A DNA stretch of 64,000 bases from Modicisalibacter radicis (GTDB taxonomy: Bacteria; Pseudomonadota; Gammaproteobacteria; Pseudomonadales; Halomonadaceae), in the NCBI RefSeq assembly GCF_900961225.1, contig NZ_CAAHFN010000022.1, positions 1 to 64,000 of the forward strand. The letters are read 5' to 3'. How positions within the stretch are numbered: position 1 is the first letter of the stretch; every line of letters starts with the position of its first letter. The notes under the pieces were generated by a model that saw nothing but the letters and a program-made list of their open reading frames with translations, was not told the origin of the DNA and made no database searches. Positions 57,611 through 64,000 of the stretch are shown piece by piece. Made by a program: the position numbers and the translations under genes.

Positions 57611-57640
57611 TTGGTAATCCCCCGGGGCAGTTCGTATAAT
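57611..57640 (+). promoter_or_regulatory. Probable sigma-70 promoter of ppa
   Basis: TTGGTA, an 18-base spacer and a perfect TATAAT end 50 bases before the ppa ATG. This is the best promoter match in the window. Confidence 0.7.
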
Positions 57641-57690
57641 CCGCCCCATTTGGGCCCTAGCCTTCAAGCCGCAAACGCAAGGATTCGACG

Positions 57691-58221
57691 ATGAGCTTCA
57701 ATCAGATTCCCGCTGGAAAGGACCTTCCCAACGACGTCTATGTGGCGATCGAGATCCCGGCCAACCATGCCCCGATCAAGTACGAGATCGACAAGGAGAT
57801 GGACGCTCTGGTGGTCGATCGCTTCATGGCCACGCCGATGTTCTATCCGGCCAACTATGGCTTCATCCCCAACACCCTGGCCGATGACGGCGACCCGCTC
57901 GACGCGCTGGTCGTCACCCCGCATCCGGTACAGCCGGGCAGCGTGATCCGCGCGCGTCCGGTGGGCGTGCTCAACATGACCGACGAAGCGGGCGAAGACG
58001 CCAAGCTGGTGTGCGTGCCGCATCACAAGCTGTCATCGCTGTACGACGACGTCCACGAAGTCACCGACCTGCCCGAGCTGCTGCGCCAGCAGATCGCGCA
58101 CTTCTTCGAGAACTACAAGGATCTCGAGAAGGGCAAGTGGGTCAAGGTCGAGTCCTGGGACAACGCCGAGGCCGCACGCAAGGCGATCGAAAAGTCCGTC
58201 GCCGCCTACGCCAAACAGTAA
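57691..58221 (+). CDS. ppa: Inorganic pyrophosphatase (family I)
   Basis: This enzyme hydrolyses pyrophosphate to phosphate, pulling biosynthetic reactions forward. It has 176 residues, normal length. The active-site signature is [11 protein letters not shown], and the [15 protein letters not shown] and [19 protein letters not shown] segments hold the other catalytic residues. [10 protein letters not shown] lies near the end. AAGGA precedes ATG 57691. It has its own promoter and terminator. It lies near pfp, a PPi-using enzyme. Confidence 0.97.
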   Translation: MSFNQIPAGKDLPNDVYVAIEIPANHAPIKYEIDKEMDALVVDRFMATPMFYPANYGFIPNTLADDGDPLDALVVTPHPVQPGSVIRARPVGVLNMTDEAGEDAKLVCVPHHKLSSLYDDVHEVTDLPELLRQQIAHFFENYKDLEKGKWVKVESWDNAEAARKAIEKSVAAYAKQ

Positions 58222-58263
58222 GCCTCACCCGGCCAGCCGTTGAAACAGCCGGCAATCAGCAAG

Positions 58264-58289
58264 GCGCCGCTCCCGGGAGCGGCGCTTTT
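58264..58289 (+). terminator. Rho-independent terminator of ppa
   Basis: A perfect 22-base palindrome (GCGCCGCTCC and its complement, 58264-58285) is followed by TTTT, 42 bases after the ppa stop. It serves the plus-strand transcript. Confidence 0.88.
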
Positions 58290-58325
58290 CGGTTGGGCCG
58301 AGGCGGCCAGCCCGGCGAGCCGCAC

Positions 58326-59603
58326 CTATTGCTGCTGCGCCGCCGCGCCGTCGCCGGCATCGCCCTGGCCACCTTGACCCGGGTTACCGCCGGCCTCGGC
58401 ATCCCCTGTCGAGGCCGTGCCCGCCTCGGCGCCCTCATCGGCGTTGTCGCCGGAACCGGCTTCAGACTCGTCCGTGTCACCCGCTTGTGGCGCATTGCTG
58501 GCAGCGCCGCCGGCAGCGGCATTCGATGAGGCCTCGGATGCCCCCGGCGCGCCGGAATTATCGCTACCGCCCTTGCTGGCTGCCGGCTGCGAGGCGCTTT
58601 GCGGGGCCGTGACCTCGACGCCCTGCACACTGCCGGCGAGCTGCCCCGTCAGTTCGGCGATGGCCTGGGTATGGTTGGCCAGCACCAGCGAATGGTTGGC
58701 GAAGATCCCGAAGCCGGAACCATTGAGGATCACCGGGCTCCAGATACGCCGCTGAGCCAGTTCCAGCTCGGCGATCAAACGCTCCAGGGTGGCGCCACCG
58801 TTGGCCTTGCCCAACACGTCGGCATAGTCGAGTCGCGCCGCCTTGAGCAACTGCAGCAGCCCCCAGGCGTCGCCCCGGGCCTCGAAGAACACGTTGTCGA
58901 TGCGGAACCAGGGCGTGGCGTCGGGCAGTGCCGCGTCGTCGACACCCAGCTCGCGCAGCGCCTCGGGGTCGTCGACGCTCGCCAGCAACTGCTGGGTCAG
59001 ACCCGAGAAGCGGCGGCTGACGGCATCCAGCCAACGGGCCAGACCCTCGCCATCGGCGGCGAACCCCTGGTCGTCGCGGGCGATACCGGCCAGGTAGCTT
59101 GCGAGCGCGCCCTGGGCCTGGCTGTAGCGTTTCTCCGCCGCCGGATAGAGCCAGTCCTCGCTATCCGACTGCAGCAGGGTGCTGGCGCTTTCCAGGGCAT
59201 CCGTGCCGGCGGGACTCATCGCCGGCAACGCCTTGCCGAGGGTACGCACCTGAGTCAGCACGCCGTATTCCCAACTCGGCATGTTGTCCAGCCAGACCCC
59301 GGGCAGCAGCATGTCGTTGCGCAGCCAACCACCCGGCTTGTCCAGCAGTGTTTCCACCACCGTCAGCATGCTCGCGGTCAACCGCGCGCCACGCGGCAGG
59401 TCGGCATCCGCCGGTGCCCCCAGTTGCCGCGTGGTGGCCTGGCCGATATCGAAGGGTTCCGGGCGCTGGCTCCACCAGATTCCCAGTACCAGGCAGACCA
59501 GCAGGTAGACCACCAGCAGGGCCAGCAGGGGTTTCCAGATCCAGCCGTACTCGGGGCGCTCGAGTACCTCGGTGCGGCGCTTGCGGTTGCCAAACAGGGC
59601 CAT
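58326..59603 (-). CDS. DUF2333 family membrane protein
   Basis: This 425-residue protein has one transmembrane helix near the N-terminus (about 25-47, WIWKPLLALLVVYLLVCLVLGIWW). A DUF2333 periplasmic domain follows, for example GGWLRNDMLLPGVWLDNMPSWEYGVL and RIDNVFFEARGDAWGLLQLLKA. It ends in about 95 residues of Gly/Ala/Ser/Asp/Glu-rich, probably disordered sequence. The function is not known. The start is ATG 59603; a GTG two codons earlier is possible. AAGGA lies upstream. Confidence 0.88.
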   Translation of the reverse strand: MALFGNRKRRTEVLERPEYGWIWKPLLALLVVYLLVCLVLGIWWSQRPEPFDIGQATTRQLGAPADADLPRGARLTASMLTVVETLLDKPGGWLRNDMLLPGVWLDNMPSWEYGVLTQVRTLGKALPAMSPAGTDALESASTLLQSDSEDWLYPAAEKRYSQAQGALASYLAGIARDDQGFAADGEGLARWLDAVSRRFSGLTQQLLASVDDPEALRELGVDDAALPDATPWFRIDNVFFEARGDAWGLLQLLKAARLDYADVLGKANGGATLERLIAELELAQRRIWSPVILNGSGFGIFANHSLVLANHTQAIAELTGQLAGSVQGVEVTAPQSASQPAASKGGSDNSGAPGASEASSNAAAGGAASNAPQAGDTDESEAGSGDNADEGAEAGTASTGDAEAGGNPGQGGQGDAGDGAAAQQQ

Positions 59604-59807
59604 GGGCACGACGTCCTTGGGCGTGACGGTTGAGAATGGGGTTTACTCGCAGGGTATCCTATCATGGCGCTGGCAGCTTACCCGCCCGACCAACGCAGCG
59701 CTGTCGCCGATCCGCGCCGGCCGGTGCAGGCTCGCCGCCGAGCGGGCGGAACTCGCCGATCCCGCCGTGGTCGCATGCTGGCCCCGAGCCCAAGGACATT
59801 ACTTTAC

Positions 59808-61676
59808 ATGCCTCGCCTGCTGCTCCCGCTACTGACGCTTTTTGCCCTATGGACCATCACCCTCTCCGCACAGGCCGGCTATTTCGACGACGCCCTGGAC
59901 CGGGAGGGCTTCCTGCCCGTCGAGCGCGCCTTCCAGGCCAGTGCCTGGCGCGACGGCGACACACTGTACGTGGGCTTCAGCAGCGCCCCGGGGCATTACC
60001 TGTACCGGCAGCGCTTCGCCGTGGCCAGCGACGCGCCTGAAATCACCCTCGGCGAGCTGCAACTGCCGCCCGGCAGGTCCAAGACCGACGAGTACCTGGG
60101 CGAGACGCGGGTCTTCTACGATCCGGTCGTCATGCGTGCATCGATTCATGGCGAGCCGGACGGGGCGCTGCCCGTGCGCGTGAGCTTTCAGGGCTGTGCC
60201 GATGCGGGCCTTTGCTACCCGCCGGAGCAATGGTCGTTGAGCGCCCTGCCCGGCTCGCCACCGGCGGCCCTTGCCGATGCCGTGCATCAAGCGGTCACCG
60301 ATGCGACGGGCACCGCCGCAGCGCCCGGCGCCGGGCCGCGCCAGACGCCGCCCGCCTCCAGCGAGGATGGCCGCTTCCGTGAGCTACTCGCCAGCGCTTC
60401 GCTGCCCATGGTGCTGGGGCTGTTCTTCCTCGCCGGGCTGGGTCTGACCTTCACCCCCTGCGTGCTGCCGATGCTACCGATCCTCGCCGCGATCGTGGTC
60501 GGCCGGCGACCCGGCAAGGTTCGCGGGCTGGCCCTGTCGGCGAGCTATGTCGGCGGCATGGCGACGACCTATGCCGCCCTCGGCGTGCTGATGGGCCTGT
60601 TCGGCGCCGGACTCAACCTCCAGGCGCGGCTGCAGTCGCCCTGGGTGCTGATCCCCTTCGCGCTGCTCTTCGTGCTGTTCGCGCTGGTGCTGTTCGAGCG
60701 CCTCACGCTGCGCATGCCGGCAAGCCTGAGCGGCCCCGTCGACGCGTTCCAGCAGCGCCTGCAGCGCAGCGGGCCGGCGGGCCTGGCGCTGGCCGGAGCA
60801 CTGTCGGTGGCGGTGGTCTCGCCATGCGTCTCGGCGCCGCTTGCCGGTGCGCTGGTATTCATCTCGGTCAGCGGCGATGCGCTGTTCGGCGGGTCGGCAC
60901 TGCTGTTCCTGGCACTGGGCATGGGCGTGCCGCTGCTACTCGTCGGCACCTTCGGCAGCCAACTGCTGCCGCGCGGCGGACGCTGGCTACAGGCCGTCAA
61001 GAACGCCTTCGGCGTGCTGCTGCTGGGGGTGGCTGTCTGGTTGGTCGAACGCTTGCTGCCCGGCCCGCCGACGCTGCTGCTGTGGGCGGCGTTGACGCTG
61101 GGCAGCGCACTGGCACTGGGCGCCTTCGAGCGGGGCACACCGCCGGGCTGGCCGCGCCTGCGTCAGACCGCAGCGCTGATGCTGCTGGCCTGGGGCCTGG
61201 CCCTGGTTCTGGGCGCCGCCCAGGGCGGCAGCGACCCGCTGCGTCCGCTGACCTCGAGCGGCGCCGTGTCGCACCGCTCGCCAGCGCCATTCACTCGTGT
61301 CGCCAGCCTGGCGGAACTCGACGCGCAACTCGCGCGCGCCGCGCAACGCGGTCAGCCGACATTCGTCGATGTCAGCGCGGACTGGTGCGTGAGCTGCCAG
61401 ATCCTGGAGCGCGAGGTCTTCCCCGACCCGGCGGTGGCCTCGCGGCTCGCCGGCTATCGTCGGATCCGCGCCGACGTCACCGCCGGCGATGCACAGAGCC
61501 GCCGGCTACTCGACCGCTTCGGGCTGTTCGGTCCGCCGGGCCTGCTGTTCTTCGACGCCAGTGGTCGCGAAATCGAGGCGGCCCGCATCCAGGGCGAGGT
61601 CGACGCCACGTCGCTTGCGGCCCATCTCGACGCGCTCCCGGCGGGACGCGAATCCCGCTTCGACGAAAGCGGCTAG
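59808..61676 (+). CDS. dsbD: Thiol:disulfide interchange protein DsbD
   Basis: DsbD passes electrons from cytoplasmic thioredoxin to periplasmic DsbC/DsbG and CcmG. It has 622 residues. A signal peptide (1-23) leads to the periplasmic alpha domain with its cysteine pair (GCADAGLCYPP). The eight-helix beta domain has cysteines in FTPCVLPMLP and VVSPCVSAPL. The C-terminal thioredoxin-like gamma domain has DWCVSCQ. All three cysteine pairs are intact. AAGGA lies eleven bases before ATG 59808; an in-frame ATG at 59775 is also possible. Confidence 0.94.
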   Translation: MPRLLLPLLTLFALWTITLSAQAGYFDDALDREGFLPVERAFQASAWRDGDTLYVGFSSAPGHYLYRQRFAVASDAPEITLGELQLPPGRSKTDEYLGETRVFYDPVVMRASIHGEPDGALPVRVSFQGCADAGLCYPPEQWSLSALPGSPPAALADAVHQAVTDATGTAAAPGAGPRQTPPASSEDGRFRELLASASLPMVLGLFFLAGLGLTFTPCVLPMLPILAAIVVGRRPGKVRGLALSASYVGGMATTYAALGVLMGLFGAGLNLQARLQSPWVLIPFALLFVLFALVLFERLTLRMPASLSGPVDAFQQRLQRSGPAGLALAGALSVAVVSPCVSAPLAGALVFISVSGDALFGGSALLFLALGMGVPLLLVGTFGSQLLPRGGRWLQAVKNAFGVLLLGVAVWLVERLLPGPPTLLLWAALTLGSALALGAFERGTPPGWPRLRQTAALMLLAWGLALVLGAAQGGSDPLRPLTSSGAVSHRSPAPFTRVASLAELDAQLARAAQRGQPTFVDVSADWCVSCQILEREVFPDPAVASRLAGYRRIRADVTAGDAQSRRLLDRFGLFGPPGLLFFDASGREIEAARIQGEVDATSLAAHLDALPAGRESRFDESG

Positions 61677-61998
61677 CCGGCCCGACGAGGCAAGAAAACG
61701 CTGTTCACGGCTGGCTGGACAATACCGGGGATTTTCGGCAAACTTCGCCGACATAGGCATAAACACTGTTCTCAAGCGTGATCTTGCCATCAAATGACGT
61801 GATCTGAACGAATCACGAGCAAGTTAACAGCGCCGTTCGCTATCGCTTCGGCGAACGGCATCTGCCACTGTTCATGCCCGCGAGCCCTTCCGTCAGTACG
61901 CCTATTTATCGACGCGGCGGTGGCATGATCGGCGGACTCGGCGCCGGCCCAGGCGAGGCCGGCACCGCTAGCCTCACTCACCGAAAAGAGACACCGAC
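61677..61998. other. Intergenic region dsbD / accB
   Basis: This 322-base gap has no supported gene. It contains an inverted repeat GTGAT-N8-ATCAC at 61799-61816, a hairpin GCCGTTCGC/GCGAACGGC at 61832-61859 without T run, and an extended-10-like TGGCATGAT at 61921-61929 with no clear -35. The aroQ gene that often precedes accB in gammaproteobacteria is absent. An accB leader or promoter is probably here. Confidence 0.5.
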
Positions 61999-62475
61999 AT
62001 GGATATCCGCAAGGTCAAGAAACTGATCGAGCTACTGGAAGAATCCAATATCAGCGAGATCGAGATTCAGGAAGGCGAGGAATCGGTTCGCATCAGCCGT
62101 CATCCCAACGGCGCCCCCGCCCAGCCGGCGATGTACCAGCCCCACTGGGGGCCGGCACCCAGCCAGCCGGCCCATTCGGCCGCCGGCGGCGAAGCGGCGC
62201 CGAGTGCGCCCGCGGAAGCCCCGGCGCCGGCACAACCGGCCGGGCATGCGGTGACGTCGCCGATGGTCGGTACCTTCTATCGTTCGCCGGCGCCGGGCGC
62301 CAAGGCATTCGTCGAAGTCGGCCAGAGCGTCAAGCAGGGCGAGACGATCTGCATCGTCGAAGCGATGAAGATGATGAACCAGATCGAAGCCGACAAGGAT
62401 GGCGTCATCGAGGCGATCCTGGTCGAGGACGGCGAACCGGTCGAATTCGACCAGCCGATGCTGCTCATCTCCTGA
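61999..62475 (+). CDS. accB: Biotin carboxyl carrier protein of acetyl-CoA carboxylase
   Basis: AccB carries biotin between biotin carboxylase and carboxyltransferase in the first step of fatty-acid synthesis. It has 158 residues. The N-terminal 35 residues ([15 protein letters not shown]) bind AccC. A Pro/Ala-rich linker follows, then the biotinyl domain with K124 in [10 protein letters not shown] and the protruding thumb loop [13 protein letters not shown]. It is followed by accC after 28 bases. Confidence 0.97.
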   Translation: MDIRKVKKLIELLEESNISEIEIQEGEESVRISRHPNGAPAQPAMYQPHWGPAPSQPAHSAAGGEAAPSAPAEAPAPAQPAGHAVTSPMVGTFYRSPAPGAKAFVEVGQSVKQGETICIVEAMKMMNQIEADKDGVIEAILVEDGEPVEFDQPMLLIS

Positions 62476-62503
62476 TCCATTCGACAACTTGGCGGACCCC
62501 ATC

Positions 62504-63844
62504 ATGTTGGACAAGGTACTCATCGCCAATCGCGGCGAGATCGCTCTACGCATCCTGCGCGCCTGCAAGGAACTGGGCATCCGCACCGTGGCGGTTCACT
62601 CCAAGGCCGATCGCGAACTCATGCATGTGCGCCTGGCCGACGAAGCGGTGTGCATCGGCCCGGCTTCCTCGGCGCACTCCTATCTGAATATCCCGGCGCT
62701 GATCAGTGCCGCCGAGGTCACCGACGCCAGCGCCATCCACCCCGGCTACGGCTTTCTCTCGGAAAACGCCAACTTCGCCGAGCAGGTCGAGCGCTCGGGC
62801 TTTACCTTCATCGGCCCGCGCGCCGAGACCATTCGCCTGATGGGCGACAAGGTCAGCGCCATCGAGTCGATGAAGAAGGCCGGCGTGCCCACCGTCCCCG
62901 GTTCCGACGGCGCCCTGCCCGACGACGACGATGCCGTGCTGGCGACCGCGCGGCGGATCGGCTACCCGGTGATCATCAAGGCCGCCGCCGGCGGCGGCGG
63001 TCGCGGCATGCGCGTGGTGCATACCGAGAGCAACCTGCTGTCGGCGGTCAGCGTGACCCAGAGCGAAGCCAGCAGCGCCTTCGGCGACGGCACGGTGTAC
63101 ATGGAGAAGTTCCTCGAGGAACCGCGCCACGTCGAGGTTCAGGTGCTCGCCGACGGCCAGGGCAACGCCATTCACCTCTATGATCGCGACTGCTCGCTGC
63201 AGCGCCGTCATCAGAAGGTACTCGAGGAGGCCCCGGCGCCGCAGATCGACCCCGAGGCCCGCGCCCAGGTACTCAAGGCCTGCACCGATGCCTGTATCGA
63301 GATCGGCTATCGCGGCGCCGGCACCTTCGAGTTCCTCTACGAGAAAGGCCAGTTCTTCTTCATCGAGATGAACACCCGCGTGCAGGTCGAGCACCCGGTC
63401 ACCGAGATGGTCACCGGGGTGGACATCGTCAAGCAGCAACTGCTGATCGCCTCCGGCCAGCCGCTGTCGATCCGTCAGGAAGACGTCGAGGTCAAGGGTC
63501 ACGCCTTCGAGTGTCGCATCAACGCCGAGGATGCCCGCACCTTCATGCCCTCGCCCGGCAAGGTCACGCTCTACCATGCGCCAGGCGGGCTCGGCGTACG
63601 CATGGACTCGCACCTCTACACCGGCTACAGCGTGCCTCCGCACTACGATTCGCTGATCGGCAAGCTGATCACCTGGGGCGCCGACCGTACCAACGCCCTG
63701 ACGCGCATGCGCAACGCCCTCGACGAGTTGCTGGTCGAGGGCATCAAGACCAATATCGACCTGCAGAAGGACCTGGTCCGCGACAGCGCCTTCCAGCAGG
63801 GCGGCGTCAACATCCATTACCTGGAAAAGAAACTCGGCGGCTGA
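62504..63844 (+). CDS. accC: Biotin carboxylase of acetyl-CoA carboxylase
   Basis: AccC carboxylates the biotin of AccB using ATP and bicarbonate. It has 446 residues, the standard length. It starts [21 protein letters not shown]. The ATP-grasp loop is GGGGRGMR, with [18 protein letters not shown], and [17 protein letters not shown] is the catalytic Glu/Arg region. The ribosome-binding site is weak; translation may be coupled to accB. Compare the pycA paralogue at 33709-35124. Confidence 0.97.
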   Translation: MLDKVLIANRGEIALRILRACKELGIRTVAVHSKADRELMHVRLADEAVCIGPASSAHSYLNIPALISAAEVTDASAIHPGYGFLSENANFAEQVERSGFTFIGPRAETIRLMGDKVSAIESMKKAGVPTVPGSDGALPDDDDAVLATARRIGYPVIIKAAAGGGGRGMRVVHTESNLLSAVSVTQSEASSAFGDGTVYMEKFLEEPRHVEVQVLADGQGNAIHLYDRDCSLQRRHQKVLEEAPAPQIDPEARAQVLKACTDACIEIGYRGAGTFEFLYEKGQFFFIEMNTRVQVEHPVTEMVTGVDIVKQQLLIASGQPLSIRQEDVEVKGHAFECRINAEDARTFMPSPGKVTLYHAPGGLGVRMDSHLYTGYSVPPHYDSLIGKLITWGADRTNALTRMRNALDELLVEGIKTNIDLQKDLVRDSAFQQGGVNIHYLEKKLGG

Positions 63845-63853
63845 GCGCTCGCC

Positions 63854-63924
63854 AGGCGTCTGCCGGGGCTGACCGGCACCGACAGACGCCTCGAGGACGC
63901 GGCGCGGCCCAGGGTCGCGCCGCG
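63854..63924. other. Hairpins between accC and prmA
   Basis: Two stems lie in the 126-base gap: AGGCGTCTG/CAGACGCCT (63854-63891) with a 20-base loop, and a GC-rich stem of alternating CG (about 63898-63924, CGCGGCGCG/CGCGCCGCG). Neither has a T run. They may slow read-through from accC or be mRNA stabilising elements. Confidence 0.45.
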
Positions 63925-63970
63925 TGCGTCTGCAGACCACCGACCAGCCCCACGAACAGGAGCCGTCAGC

Positions 63971-64000
63971 ATGCCCTGGCTGCAACTCAAGGCCCGCATC
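63971..64000 (+). CDS. prmA: Ribosomal protein L11 methyltransferase, first ten codons only
   Basis: ATG 63971 has AGGAG eight bases upstream, and the ten codons to the window edge read MPWLQLKARI, the usual start of PrmA. The usual accB-accC-prmA order supports it. The gene runs off the right edge, so nothing more can be said. Confidence 0.8.
   Translation, partial: MPWLQLKARI

Noticed and set aside
55739-57694. 651-codon plus-strand frame starting in the heptamer array
   Set aside because: Its start is repeat translation (repeats of seven residues) and the rest is antisense to the PP2C-kinase gene.
61799-61816. CRP site upstream of accB
   Set aside because: The GTGA and TCAC half-sites are too far apart (ten bases instead of six).
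61790-61981. 63-codon minus-strand frame in the dsbD-accB gap
   Set aside because: No ribosome-binding site, no similarity recognised and placed over the likely accB leader.

Overview
The window is GC-rich (roughly two thirds G+C) gammaproteobacterial chromosome. A solitary ectoine hydroxylase gene, a two-subunit pyruvate carboxylase with a divergent LysR regulator, a PPi-dependent phosphofructokinase and the gene order of the cell-elongation cluster all point to a halophile of the Halomonadaceae (Halomonas-like). This assignment comes from gene content, not from any database match. There is no rRNA, tRNA, CRISPR array, insertion sequence or prophage that I can support, and most of the window is core genome.

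Layout. 21-4207: an RND efflux adaptor and pump with no outer-membrane factor in view. 4267-4683: a STAS-like protein, convergent with a three-gene minus-strand unit (6902-4680) that encodes an eight-cysteine cross-brace zinc protein and two different Ku proteins. 7123-8772: a membrane-anchored glutamate-synthase-like FMN protein. 8797-12154: a DUF4202 protein, the ABC-F ATPase YbiT and ectoine hydroxylase EctD. 12345-17724: a 2-oxoacid (branched-chain type) dehydrogenase operon, E1alpha-E1beta-E2, followed by a Hanks-type Ser/Thr kinase. 18118-22660: an Aquifex-type aconitase on the plus strand, then NYN-domain, transglutaminase-like and MetE-like genes on the minus strand. 22787-26241: two small proteins and topA. 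26671-28625: pyruvate kinase translationally coupled to methylglyoxal synthase. 28723-31758: a PhaC-like DUF3141 protein and a DUF533-like small membrane protein. 31896-36299: pyruvate carboxylase subunits B and A with divergent LysR. 36400-37452: lipA.

37511-47958 is one long minus-strand block: proA, nadD, rsfS, rlmH, mrdA (PBP2), rodA, mltB, rlpA, dacA, ybeD and lipB. It combines rod-shape peptidoglycan synthesis with ribosome silencing, NAD synthesis and lipoylation, and most neighbours overlap or nearly touch. 48109-51323 (plus) holds two membrane proteins with GGDEF-like domains that have lost the signature motif, followed by a DedA-PAP2 fusion. 51525-54131 (minus) is mpl-ubiX-lysE. 54343-58221 contains the PPi-dependent phosphofructokinase, a heptanucleotide tandem-repeat tract, a PP2C-kinase fusion with most catalytic residues replaced, and soluble pyrophosphatase. 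58326-64000 holds a DUF2333 protein, dsbD, accB, accC and the first ten codons of prmA.

The least ordinary items are the double-Ku operon with its RING/FYVE-like zinc protein, the doubly degenerate tail-anchored PP2C-kinase fusion, the degenerate GGDEF pair and the kinase attached to the dehydrogenase operon. Lipoic acid links several loci: lipA and lipB make the cofactor that the E2 subunit at 14214-15503 carries. Gene starts were chosen from ribosome-binding sites, stop/start overlaps and family length, and are often internal to the longest possible reading frame.
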